39,112 nucleotides of DNA from Desulfuromonadaceae bacterium (GCA_003246035.1 QKBP01000018.1:1-39112); one strand, 5' to 3'; counted from the first letter of the stretch, positions 15,156-22,738 are shown. Notes: a model not told the origin generated them from the letters alone. Numbers and translations: made by a program.

Positions 15156-16082
15156 TCAACGGCAAAAGAGCATGGTGTCGCTGGTGATCTGTTCGTAGTG
15201 GTTGCGATGGCTGCGCAGCTTCCAGGGGGTGCGCTCGTGGCGCAGCAGTCGCCAGGCGGGCTCGCTGTCGACGACCAGCCGGTGCTCGACCCCGGCATAA
15301 CCGGGTCCCTGGAAGGGGCCGCTACGCTGCCCCCCCAGCCACTCCTCTTCGGGGGCGACCTCGAGCGACCAGGAGAACGGGTCGGCGAAGAGGAGGGCGC
15401 TGCCGTGGTTCAGGGCGACGCGCGACAGCTCCTCGAAGTGTCTGCGCGGGCTGGGGAGCTTGTCCACCAGGTTGAGGCTCGCAAGGGTTGCGATGTTGGC
15501 GGCCCGGAACGGCAGTGCCAGGGCGTCGGCGACCAGGAACTCGCAGCGGCGCTCTTGCCAGCCGGCGGGGAGAACCAGCTGCTGCGGCTCCCCCTGGAGA
15601 CCTTCGCGGAGCAGGGAGAAGCTGATGCTCCCTTCGTTCAGGAGTCGCCGCGCCGCGTGGATGAAGTCGCTGCAGCGGTCGACGCCGAGGGTCAGGCAGC
15701 CGGTGTCGGCCATCTCGAAGGTGAAGCGCCCCACGGCGCAGCCGACGTCGAGCTGCACGCCGTCCCCCCGAGACGGCAGCCACCTGCGCCACTCCCGGTA
15801 TGCCGGGATCGCCTCGGGATCCTGCCAGAGGTCGGCGTAGTGCCCCCACAGGTAGGCCGAGAGTCGCGCCTCTCCGGCGTAGGGGTCGAAGCGGGTCGTC
15901 TCGCCGTCGGGGAGGAGCGAGGCGACGCCCTCCAGGATCGGGTAGCCCATGCCGCAGTGACGGCAGTGCAGCGCGCCGGTGACGACGTCATCGCCGCGGG
16001 TGGTCTCGGCGTCGAGGTGCAGACTCCGTTCGCCCGGGAGGCAGCGGGGGCAGATCAGGATGTCGAGCAGTTCCTGGTGCAT
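15156..16082 (-). CDS. SAM methyltransferase with Trm112-like zinc head, OvoA C-terminal-domain-like
   Basis: 308 residues. Residues 1-60 are a Trm112-type zinc ribbon (Cys11, Cys14, Cys40, Cys43; ending YPILEGVASLLP). A class I methyltransferase domain follows, with the SAM motif LDVGCAVGRF (111-120), an acidic VDRC at the end of strand two, and DPFSWSLEVAPEEEWLGG (234-251). From memory, LDVGCAVG, the NLVDKLPSPR segment and the SW...E..P.E.WLGG block recall the C-terminal N-alpha-methyltransferase domain of the ovothiol enzyme OvoA; no alignment was computed. The iron sulfoxide-synthase and DinB domains of OvoA are absent. It lies downstream of the Cys-His repeat peptide, beyond a hairpin terminator, and likely acts on that peptide or its breakdown products. 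Confidence 0.8.
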   Translation of the reverse strand: MHQELLDILICPRCLPGERSLHLDAETTRGDDVVTGALHCRHCGMGYPILEGVASLLPDGETTRFDPYAGEARLSAYLWGHYADLWQDPEAIPAYREWRRWLPSRGDGVQLDVGCAVGRFTFEMADTGCLTLGVDRCSDFIHAARRLLNEGSISFSLLREGLQGEPQQLVLPAGWQERRCEFLVADALALPFRAANIATLASLNLVDKLPSPRRHFEELSRVALNHGSALLFADPFSWSLEVAPEEEWLGGQRSGPFQGPGYAGVEHRLVVDSEPAWRLLRHERTPWKLRSHRNHYEQITSDTMLFCR

Positions 16083-16102
16083 GGTGTGTTCACCGGGTAA
16101 GG

Positions 16103-16130
16103 AAAAGGGCGGGGCCGTGAGACCCCGCCC
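16103..16130 (-). terminator. Hairpin terminator or attenuator after the peptide gene
   Basis: On the minus strand GGGCGGGG pairs perfectly with CCCCGCCC across an 8-base loop and is followed by TTTT. It sits between the precursor peptide stop and the methyltransferase start. Partial read-through would give more peptide than downstream enzyme message. Confidence 0.7.
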
Positions 16131-16157
16131 CCCGTCGCCTGGGCAGCGTCGGTCAGG

Positions 16158-16328
16158 TTATGCCGGGCCATGGCACGCGGGAGCGTGGCAAGCCGGGGCA
16201 TGACAGGCCGGGGCATGGCAGGATGGTGCATGACATGCCGGGGCGTGGCAGGAAGGCGCATGGCAGGAAGGCGCATGGCAACTTGCCGCGGTCGTCACTT
16301 TCTTTTCCACCGATTTGATCTCGAGCAT
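16158..16328 (-). CDS. Cys-His repeat precursor peptide (candidate RiPP precursor)
   Basis: A 56-residue peptide. Residues 1-15 (MLEIKSVEKKVTTAA) are a charged leader; residues 16-55 are eight uninterrupted five-residue units: SCHAP three times, then ACHAP, SCHAP, ACHAP, ACHAP, ACHGP, with a final Ala. All eight units keep Cys-His and Pro; only the first and fourth positions vary (Ser/Ala, and Ala to Gly in the last). There is no signal peptide and no CxxCH heme site. It lies 26 bases after a B12 radical SAM gene and before a methyltransferase gene, with a near-perfect ribosome site (AAAGGAGGTGA). This size, repeat plan and context fit a ribosomally made peptide that is enzymatically modified. 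I do not recognise the family. Confidence 0.88.
   Translation of the reverse strand: MLEIKSVEKKVTTAASCHAPSCHAPSCHAPACHAPSCHAPACHAPACHAPACHGPA
16164..16283 (-). repeat. Eight in-frame 15-base coding repeats, (S/A)CH(A/G)P
   Basis: The 120 bases are exactly 8 x 15 with no interruption. Synonymous positions vary (TGC/TGT, CAT/CAC, all four Ala codons and several Pro codons), while the Cys, His and Pro are invariant. Selection therefore appears to act on the peptide, and the repeat is not a fresh DNA slippage product, although the first two units are identical in DNA. Confidence 0.92.
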
Positions 16329-16333
16329 CGTGT

Positions 16334-16344
16334 TCACCTCCTTT
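16334..16344 (-). promoter_or_regulatory. Unusually strong ribosome binding site of the precursor peptide
   Basis: On the minus strand AAAGGAGGTGA ends 5 bases before the ATG at 16328 and matches the complement of the 16S rRNA 3' end over its whole length. The methyltransferase start has a related context (GGTGAACACCATG against GGTGAACACGATG) but lacks the AAAGGAG part, so the peptide should be translated far more strongly. Confidence 0.8.
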
Positions 16345-16354
16345 CGTGGCTGGG

Positions 16355-18358
16355 TCAGGCCGAATCTGCATAGAGCAGATGCAGTCCGTTGAGCTGGCGG
16401 GCCGCTGCCGAGCAGTCAGTCAGGAACTCGGCGCGGCCTTTTCCCGAGGAGTGCTCGGGGTAGAGCTGAGTGGCAATCTCCGCGAGGGGCAGGCCTTCGC
16501 GGCAGAGGGTCAGAAAATCGTAGCCGAAGCGGTTGAGCTCCTGCACCTCGAGCTGCCGGTCCTGCTGGCGGAACACCAGCCAGGTCGGTGTGGCGGGATA
16601 GCGTTCCCGTGTCACGCCCAGCTGCAGGTCGGCCACGATCTGCGGCAGGGAGTACCGGAAGCTCGCGAGGACCACGTTGCGCTGCAGCCGGGGCTGCCAG
16701 TCCCCCGCCCCGCTCAGGTCGATGGTCGCGACGGTCTCGGCGACGTTGTGGCGGGCCGCTTCGATGGCGCAGGATTCGTACTGCAGGACCTCCTCGAGGT
16801 GTGGCCAGTCGTCGCCGTGGCCGGCGATGACCCGGCGGGCGAAGGGGGGGAACTCCCGGAAGCAGGCCTGGGGGGAGAGGGGGGAGGTCGGGACCTCTTT
16901 CCTGAAGTCCGCGAACAGGAGGCTTGGCGAGCGCCTGGCCGCTTCGGTCAGCAGCAGGAAGGTCTTGGGGAAGAGGTTGATCAGCAGCGGGAAGTCGGTA
17001 GCCAGCGCGGCCAGTTCGGAGAGCTCCATCCCGGCGCAGGGGAGGTTGTAGAAGCTGCTGAACAGCTCCGGGTCGGCGTCGATACGCTCCTCGTCCTCGC
17101 TCAGCCGTTTCCCGTCGTGGAATTCGATGCCGAGGGCAAAGTAGCTGTCGACTTCCCGCACCAGGGTGCCGAGGTAGCGTCGGTGCAGATCCGTCCCCGG
17201 GAGGACCGTGGGGATCTGCATCAGCGGGTTGGAGTTGCCCCGCACCCCGGTTTGCAGCGCCAGCTGCAGGGTGGCGTCGATGTCCTCGCGCTGCTCCTCC
17301 GGGAAGCCGACCACGAAACTCAGGGTCGGGACCATCCCCTGCGCCACGGTCTCGCTGACCCGCTGGTGCAGAATGCCGGGGTCGATCTGCTTGCGGATGA
17401 ACGCCAGGGTCCGTTGCGAGCCGGAGTCGATCCCGTAGCACATCGATTCGCAGCCGGCCCGGCGCATCAGCGCCAGGGTCTCGCGGTCGACGGTGTCGAG
17501 ACGCGAGATGCAGTACCAGCTGAGGCTCTCCAGCCCGGCTTCGAGGATGCCGCGGCAGAAGTCGTCGACGAAGCGGCGGTCGGCGGTGAACTGGTCGTAG
17601 GCGAGCAGGAAGCAGTCGGCCCCGTGCTGATCGCGCAGGGTGTGCATCTCGTTGATCAGGCGTGGCACCGAGAAGGTCCGGCAGCGGCGTCGCCACATGC
17701 TCGCTTCGGAGCAGTAGACGCAGGCGTGCGGGCAGCCACGCCCGACTTCGAGGATCGCGATGCTGCGCGGCAGGTTGCAGGCATGGCGGTAGGCGTCGAG
17801 CTCCGCCACCAGGGAATAGTCAGGGAGCGGCAGGCTGTCGAGGTCGTCGATCAGCTCCCGTTGCGGTCCGTGGAGAATCTCGCGGCCGCGCCGCACGCTC
17901 ACCCCGGCCAGCCCCCCGCCGTCACCGCCCCGGGCGTAGCACTCCACCAGCTCGGGGAAGGTCACCTCCCCTTCGCCGCACACCACGGCGTCGAAGGCCG
18001 GGTGGCGTTGCAGGGTCGACTCGGCGACGAACGAGGCGTTGTGTCCGCCGACCACGATGCGGATCTGCGGGGCGAGAGCTTTCAGGCGCGCGGCGATGGC
18101 CACGGTCGGGGGGTAGGTGGTGCACTGGGCGCTGAAGGCGACCAGTTCGGGCTCGCCGGCGAGGATCTGGCGGGCGCAGTCGTCGTAGAGGGACGGCCCG
18201 GCACGCAGGGAGCCGTCGCGCAGCCCCAGAACCTGGTCGTGAACCGTCACCTCGTGGCCGCTGCGGCGCAGCCGCGTACCGAGGTTGACCAGCCCCAGGG
18301 GGGGGAGGTTGTACATCGAGGCATGGTAGAAAGGGGGGAAGACCAGCGCCACCCGCAT
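16355..18358 (-). CDS. B12-binding radical SAM enzyme with C-terminal PqqD-like recognition domain
   Basis: 667 residues from the ATG at 18358 (GGAGG six bases upstream). Residues ~1-150 are a cobalamin-binding Rossmann domain (MRVALVFPPF start, VVGGHNASF, VVCGEGEVTFPELVE). The radical SAM core follows with CPHACVYC (Cys209, Cys213, Cys216), YGIDSGSQRTL and FVVGFPEE. After a long variable region, the last ~65 residues (from about 602: VQELNRFGYDFLTL, then LPLAEIATQL, ending QLNGLHLL) look like a PqqD-type winged-helix RiPP recognition element. Relatives methylate unreactive carbons or form other radical-derived bonds in peptides. It is the first gene of the operon. The next gene is the Cys-His repeat peptide, its likely substrate. 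Confidence 0.88.
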   Translation of the reverse strand: MRVALVFPPFYHASMYNLPPLGLVNLGTRLRRSGHEVTVHDQVLGLRDGSLRAGPSLYDDCARQILAGEPELVAFSAQCTTYPPTVAIAARLKALAPQIRIVVGGHNASFVAESTLQRHPAFDAVVCGEGEVTFPELVECYARGGDGGGLAGVSVRRGREILHGPQRELIDDLDSLPLPDYSLVAELDAYRHACNLPRSIAILEVGRGCPHACVYCSEASMWRRRCRTFSVPRLINEMHTLRDQHGADCFLLAYDQFTADRRFVDDFCRGILEAGLESLSWYCISRLDTVDRETLALMRRAGCESMCYGIDSGSQRTLAFIRKQIDPGILHQRVSETVAQGMVPTLSFVVGFPEEQREDIDATLQLALQTGVRGNSNPLMQIPTVLPGTDLHRRYLGTLVREVDSYFALGIEFHDGKRLSEDEERIDADPELFSSFYNLPCAGMELSELAALATDFPLLINLFPKTFLLLTEAARRSPSLLFADFRKEVPTSPLSPQACFREFPPFARRVIAGHGDDWPHLEEVLQYESCAIEAARHNVAETVATIDLSGAGDWQPRLQRNVVLASFRYSLPQIVADLQLGVTRERYPATPTWLVFRQQDRQLEVQELNRFGYDFLTLCREGLPLAEIATQLYPEHSSGKGRAEFLTDCSAAARQLNGLHLLYADSA

Positions 18359-18395
18359 GATTATCCTCCACGGTCGAGCACGGTGAATTCCGTTA

Positions 18396-18404
18396 ATACT
18401 ACCA
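18396..18404 (-). promoter_or_regulatory. Candidate extended -10 promoter of the radical SAM-peptide operon
   Basis: On the minus strand TGG-TAGTAT fits TGnTAnnnT, about 38 bases before the ATG at 18358. There is no clear -35. Confidence 0.35.
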
Positions 18405-18457
18405 GATAGAAGCTGGAAGTGTGCGACGCTGAGGAAAAACTAACCGCGACAGGAAGC

Positions 18458-18486
18458 TTGTTCGGTCGTCGGTCGGATGCTAGAGT
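18458..18486 (+). promoter_or_regulatory. Candidate promoter of the DUF1847 gene
   Basis: TTGTTC (18458-18463), 17 bases, then TAGAGT (18481-18486), preceded by TGC, so it is also an extended -10. The start codon is 41 bases downstream. Confidence 0.45.
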
Positions 18487-18527
18487 GAATCTCCACGATA
18501 TCGACCCGCCGAGCCAGGAGAGTGACC

Positions 18528-19274
18528 ATGAGCCGAAAGACCGAGCAGACCTTGTCCTGTTCCCGTTGCAGCGGGGTGTGGGAGAAGCAGGGGCAGACCA
18601 ATTGCTGGAGCGCGCCCGGAAGCGGCCCGCCCCGGCCGGGCTATTGCCCTTCGGAGCGCGAAGCCGAGATCATCGCCGACTCGTTTCGCCGTTACACCGG
18701 CAGTGACGAGGACGCGCGCCTGGCCAAGGTGGCCGCGGTCGTCGAGGGGCTCTGCTATCAGCCGGTCCCCGGTTCGGAGGCGGTCAACGCCCGCTGGACA
18801 CGGGTCGAGGACACGATCGCCCTGGCCCGCCTGATGGGGTGGACGAAGGTCGGCATCGGCACCTGCATCGGCCTGCTGCAGGAGAGCGACCGCCTGGTGG
18901 CGATTCTGGAGGCCCAGGGCCTGGAGGCCTATTCGGTCTGCTGCAAGGCCGGCAGTATCGACAAGCTCGAGCTCGAAATCGGCGAACAGGACAAGGTCCG
19001 GCCCGGAACCTTCGAGCCGGCCTGCAACCCGATTGCCCAGGCGCGACTGCTCAACGAGCAGCAGACCGACATGAACATCATCGTCGGCCTGTGCGTCGGC
19101 CACGACATGCTGTTCGCCAAGTACTCGGACGCTCCCGTGACCACCCTGGTGGTCAAGGACCGCGTCACCGGGCACAACCCCGCCGCGGTCCTCTACGGGC
19201 AGAACTTCTACTACAAGCGGCTGCAGAAGCAGCCGGTTCTCAGTGATGAGGAGCTGGAGAAGCACCGCGGGTAA
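18528..19274 (+). CDS. DUF1847 cysteine-rich putative metal-binding protein
   Basis: 248 residues from the ATG at 18528 (AGGAG upstream); the GTG two codons earlier is less well placed. The N-terminus has a cysteine cluster (CSRCSGVWEKQG, a later Cys before WSAPG, then GYCPSE), and the C-terminal two thirds match DUF1847 (GIGTCIGLLQESDRLVAILE; a further pair of cysteines in VCCKAG; GLCVGHDMLFAKYSDAPVTTLVVKDR). The family is found mostly in anaerobes and its function is not known; zinc or iron-sulfur binding is inferred from the cysteines. It diverges from the radical SAM gene and is followed by a strong bidirectional terminator. Confidence 0.82.
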   Translation: MSRKTEQTLSCSRCSGVWEKQGQTNCWSAPGSGPPRPGYCPSEREAEIIADSFRRYTGSDEDARLAKVAAVVEGLCYQPVPGSEAVNARWTRVEDTIALARLMGWTKVGIGTCIGLLQESDRLVAILEAQGLEAYSVCCKAGSIDKLELEIGEQDKVRPGTFEPACNPIAQARLLNEQQTDMNIIVGLCVGHDMLFAKYSDAPVTTLVVKDRVTGHNPAAVLYGQNFYYKRLQKQPVLSDEELEKHRG

Positions 19275-19291
19275 GCGGTGCGGAGACCTTC

Positions 19292-19332
19292 ACGACAAAA
19301 GGGGAACCCCGCAGGGGTTCCCCTTTTGTCGT
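19292..19332. terminator. Strong bidirectional terminator between converging genes
   Basis: A perfect 19-base stem (ACGACAAAAGGGGAACCCC and its complement) closes a GCA loop. The stem carries AAAA on one arm and TTTT on the other, so it can act on both strands, for the DUF1847 gene and for the OmpA-type gene. Confidence 0.92.
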
Positions 19333-19350
19333 TTCGGATGGGGAACTTCG

Positions 19351-20091
19351 CTATTCGCTGGCCGGTTTGACGATGCGCTGGTATTTGGGGACCAGCACGA
19401 TCTGGATACGCCGGTTCTGGGCGCGTCCTTCACGGGTGGCGTTGTCGGCGATCGGTCGGAACTCGCCGTGCCCGACCGCGGTGAGGCGCTCGGCGTCGAT
19501 CCCCTGCTCCTCGAGGAAGCGGACCACGGTCACCGCGCGGGCGGTAGAGAGCTCCCAGTTCGAGGGGAAGTGATCCTTGATGCGCGAGCTGATCGGGATG
19601 TTGTCGGTATGCCCTTCGACCTCGATGTCCTTGTCGTCGATCCCCTTGACGATGTCGGCCACCCGCTTGAGGACTTCCAGGCCTTCCTTCTTGATCTTGG
19701 CGCTCCCCGAGGGGAAGAGGATGCTGTCGACCATGTTGACCGTCAGGCGCCCCTCGAGCTCGGAGATGGTGATCTCGCCCCGCTCGATCTCCTGCTGCAT
19801 CTGCTGCTGCAGCTGGCTGTAGGAGCTCTGCATCTTGGCCATGGCCGCTTCGCGGGCGAGGCGCTCCTGCTCGACTTCGGCGGCGAGGTTGCGCGTGTGC
19901 AGGTCGAGGCTCTCGATGGTCTTCTGCGAGGAGGCCAGATTCTCCTCCAGGGCGAGCTTTTCGGCCTCGGTGGTTGCGAGCTGGTCGGTCAGCTGCTGGT
20001 TGAGGGCGACCTGCTCCTCAAAGGTCGACTTGGCGACGCAGCCGGACAGGACCAGGGTCAGGACAGACAGTAGCAGGAAAAACCGTTTCAT
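19351..20091 (-). CDS. OmpA-family peptidoglycan-associated lipoprotein with coiled coil
   Basis: 246 residues from the ATG at 20091 (GGAGG upstream). A lipoprotein signal ends at LSGC (Cys18). Residues ~22-120 are a heptad-rich coiled coil (QLATTEAEKLALEENLASSQK), and the C-terminal ~120 residues are an OmpA peptidoglycan-binding domain with VEGHTDNIPISS, NWELSTARAVTVVRFLEEQG and REGRAQNRRIQIVL. It probably tethers the outer membrane to peptidoglycan. A MotB-like reading is unlikely because there is no inner-membrane proton-channel segment. Confidence 0.9.
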   Translation of the reverse strand: MKRFFLLLSVLTLVLSGCVAKSTFEEQVALNQQLTDQLATTEAEKLALEENLASSQKTIESLDLHTRNLAAEVEQERLAREAAMAKMQSSYSQLQQQMQQEIERGEITISELEGRLTVNMVDSILFPSGSAKIKKEGLEVLKRVADIVKGIDDKDIEVEGHTDNIPISSRIKDHFPSNWELSTARAVTVVRFLEEQGIDAERLTAVGHGEFRPIADNATREGRAQNRRIQIVLVPKYQRIVKPASE

Positions 20092-20123
20092 GGTGAACCT
20101 CCTGAGATGGAATGACGGAGAGT

Positions 20124-20132
20124 ACTATAGCA
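20124..20132 (-). promoter_or_regulatory. Candidate extended -10 promoter of the OmpA-type gene
   Basis: On the minus strand TGC-TATAGT matches TGnTATAAT with one change, 33 bases before the ATG at 20091. Confidence 0.42.
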
Positions 20133-20155
20133 GGCTTCGCGGCGATTGCAGCCGG

Positions 20156-21391
20156 TCAGCCGAGGGCTTTTTCGATCTCGTGCGCGAGGTGGGCGAAGGC
20201 CTCGCGTCCCGGCTCGGCGCGGAATCCGCTCAGCGCTACGAGACGCTGGCGGCCGCTTCCAGGAATCAGGGCGACCACCCGGTAGGGGACCAGGAAGGCG
20301 ATCATCAGGCCGAGGGACATGGTGATCGAGCCGAGCCAGACCAGCGGCTCGCCGGGGTCCTTGGAAAACTGGAAGCCGGCATACCAGGAGCCGAACTTGT
20401 CACGGTTGAACGCGGTCTGATAGATCGCTACGCCGCGATGGGTCAGCGGCTGGTTGATTTCGATCTGACCCTGGCGGATGACCCGGCCCTGTTCGAGGAT
20501 CGACACTTCGCTGTGCAGCTGTTTGAGCATCGGGTCGCGGTAACCGCTCGGGCGCACGGTGACCGGCAGGGCGATCTCCTGCGAGGCGCGCCATTCGTTG
20601 GGGGTGGCGTGGTATTCGCCGAGGTAGCGCTCCCCGCGGTAGATGCCGAGGATCAGCAGTTTCTGGTCGGGGATGAACTTGCGCACCAGGGCGCTGTGCC
20701 CGGTCCCGGGAAGTTCGACGGTCTCTCCCTCGCGGGTGGTGACGGTGGTCAGGAGCGTATCACTTTCCGGGTCGCGCAGGTCGAAGCGGATGTCGAGGGG
20801 GTAGTAGATCGGTTCGAAATGGTCGAGGCGGAAGGTGAAGCCGAGGTCGCGGTCCTTGAGGGTGTCCCAGTCGAGCACGCGGCGGCTGCTGTCGCCGACG
20901 TAGATGTTGAGGGTGCCGACAAAGCCGGTTTCGGCCAGCAGCGCTCCGAGCATGACCGCCAGCACCGAGACGTGGACGATGGTCGAGCCCCAGCGCCCGG
21001 CTCGCCCCTTGCGGGCGAGAATCCCCTCGGGGGTCCGGCTGGTCGTGTAGCCGGCGCGCTGCAGCGCCTGCAGGGCCCGATTGGCGTTGAGCTCCGGTGG
21101 CAGGTCATGGTGCTGGACCAGGCGTTCGGGGGTGACGAGCAGGGCGCCGAAGCGATCGAGGTCGGCGAGGTTGCGGCGGATGGTCTGTACCGTGCAGACC
21201 GCCAGGTTGAGGGCCAGCAGCCCGAGGAAAAGTCGGAACAGCGGAGCCTGGTAGAACAGCTCGTAGCGGGCGACCTCCATCCCGTCGAGCACCATGGTGC
21301 GCGGCTTGAGGGTCCCGTAGACCGAGACCGCCGCCAAGCCGAGCATCAGCGGGATGGTCAGCTTTACCGAGCTGAGCAGGCGCAGGATCAT
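20156..21391 (-). CDS. resB: ResB-like cytochrome c biogenesis protein
   Basis: 411 residues. It starts MILRLLSSVKLTIPLMLGLA and has the ResB plan: hydrophobic segments near 10-27, 50-68, 128-148 and 350-372 with a large periplasmic domain between the last two (QIEINQPLTHRGVAIYQTAF is the conserved ResB motif). ResB works with CcsA/ResC in System II to pass and attach heme to apocytochromes c. No CcsA gene lies beside it here. It starts six bases after the DUF362 gene ends, so the two are in one operon. Confidence 0.88.
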   Translation of the reverse strand: MILRLLSSVKLTIPLMLGLAAVSVYGTLKPRTMVLDGMEVARYELFYQAPLFRLFLGLLALNLAVCTVQTIRRNLADLDRFGALLVTPERLVQHHDLPPELNANRALQALQRAGYTTSRTPEGILARKGRAGRWGSTIVHVSVLAVMLGALLAETGFVGTLNIYVGDSSRRVLDWDTLKDRDLGFTFRLDHFEPIYYPLDIRFDLRDPESDTLLTTVTTREGETVELPGTGHSALVRKFIPDQKLLILGIYRGERYLGEYHATPNEWRASQEIALPVTVRPSGYRDPMLKQLHSEVSILEQGRVIRQGQIEINQPLTHRGVAIYQTAFNRDKFGSWYAGFQFSKDPGEPLVWLGSITMSLGLMIAFLVPYRVVALIPGSGRQRLVALSGFRAEPGREAFAHLAHEIEKALG

Positions 21392-21397
21392 CGGGCG

Positions 21398-22525
21398 TTA
21401 CCAGTCCTTGCCGGCCGGGGCGAGCGTTTCGAGCGTGTAGCTGCGGCTGCCGAGGCCGACCTTTTCGGCGTGTTCCAGGGTGACCTCCCAGTCGATGTCG
21501 GGATGGACGCCGCGGAACTTGTCCCCTCCCGGTGCGTGGCCGTTGGCCAGGGCGGTGCCGCTCATCCCCTGGGCCTGGTTGACCAGGTCGGCGCAGGCCT
21601 GGTCGAGTGCCACCGGGTCGGTCCCCACGGCGATGCCGATATCCGGGACGATCGGGGCGTCCGAGTGGCCGTAGCAGTCGCAGGAGGGACTGACCTGGGT
21701 GATGAAGTTGACGTACAGGGTCTTCCCCGCTTTGCCGCTGACCGCGCCGAGGGCGTACTCGGCCATCTTGCGCATGACCTTGGGGGCCTCCTCGTTCCAC
21801 TGGATGCGGATCGCCATCTCCTCGCAGACGGTGATGCAGCGCCCGCAGCCGGTGCAGGTCTCGGCGTCGATGCGCGCCTTCCCTTCGACGAAGCGGATGG
21901 CGTCGTGCGCGCAGGCCTTGAGACAGGCGGCGCAGGCGGTGCAGGCTTTCTCGGCGACCTGGGGGGCGACGTTGGAATGCTGCTCGAGTTTCCCCTCGCG
22001 GCTCGAACAGCCCATGCCGAGGTTCTTGATCGCGCCACCGAAGCCGGTGAGCTCGTGACACTTGAAGTGCGAGACCGCGATCAGCGCGTCGGCCTCGAGG
22101 ATCTCCAGGCCGATGTCGACGCTCTCGAGAAGCACGCCGGCGATCGGGACGCGCCGGGCAGAATGTCCCCGCAGCCCGTCGCACATGATCAGTGGCGCCC
22201 CGGCGACCGCGTAGGCGAAGCCGTTTTCGATTCCGCAGGAGAGGGCCGAAACCGCCTCCTTGCGCTGCCCGGGGTAGAGGGTGCAGGAGTCGGTGAGGAA
22301 CGGCTTGCCGCCGAGTTCCTTGACCCGGTCGACAATGCGGCGCAGGAAGACCGGGCGGATGTAGGCGTGCCCCCCCCTTTCGCCGAAGTGGACCTTGATG
22401 GCCGCAAGTTCGCCACGACCGACCACGCTGGCGATTCCGGCCTGGTCGATCAGGCGCAGGAGCTGGGCAAAGAGGTTTTCCCGGTGGCCGGCGCGCAGGT
22501 CGGTGAAATAGACGGTGCTGGACAT
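21398..22525 (-). CDS. DUF362 protein with two 4Fe-4S clusters
   Basis: 375 residues from the ATG at 22525 (GGAGGGG upstream); the longer in-frame start at 22573 has no ribosome site. An N-terminal DUF362 domain (KVHFGERGGHAYIRPVF, GGAIKNLGMGCSSREGK) is followed by a bacterial ferredoxin insert with two cysteine quartets, CTACAACLKAC and CTGCGRCITVC (about 211-250), then the DUF362 remainder with a further Cys-Asp-Cys (SPSCDCYGHSDAP). Such proteins are common in strict anaerobes and are assumed to be electron carriers, but no reaction is established. It is transcribed before resB. Confidence 0.87.
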   Translation of the reverse strand: MSSTVYFTDLRAGHRENLFAQLLRLIDQAGIASVVGRGELAAIKVHFGERGGHAYIRPVFLRRIVDRVKELGGKPFLTDSCTLYPGQRKEAVSALSCGIENGFAYAVAGAPLIMCDGLRGHSARRVPIAGVLLESVDIGLEILEADALIAVSHFKCHELTGFGGAIKNLGMGCSSREGKLEQHSNVAPQVAEKACTACAACLKACAHDAIRFVEGKARIDAETCTGCGRCITVCEEMAIRIQWNEEAPKVMRKMAEYALGAVSGKAGKTLYVNFITQVSPSCDCYGHSDAPIVPDIGIAVGTDPVALDQACADLVNQAQGMSGTALANGHAPGGDKFRGVHPDIDWEVTLEHAEKVGLGSRSYTLETLAPAGKDW

Positions 22526-22738
22526 GACCCCTCCCAAGAGCGTGCGTGGACTGTCGCCCGCAAAAGCTAACACAGCAGCCTGGAGAGTTCAATCGAGCAG
22601 GGTAAAACAACGTTCTGACATTGTTTGAAATTTTCTTGTCGTGTGATGAAATTCGGTCTGTTCTTCATATTTTCTAGGGCATAAAACTTCAGAAAGCTGT
22701 TATGATTTTAATCATTAATGCTTCAAGGAGGATATGCC

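Noticed and set aside
16164..16283. CRISPR array or minisatellite
   Set aside because: The 15-base units abut with no spacers, stay in frame and vary at synonymous sites, and a strong ribosome site precedes them. It is a coding repeat.
16158..16328. Multiheme cytochrome c or CHAP amidase domain
   Set aside because: There are no CxxCH heme motifs and no signal peptide. The letters CHAP here are a residue string, not the amidase domain, which needs over 100 residues.
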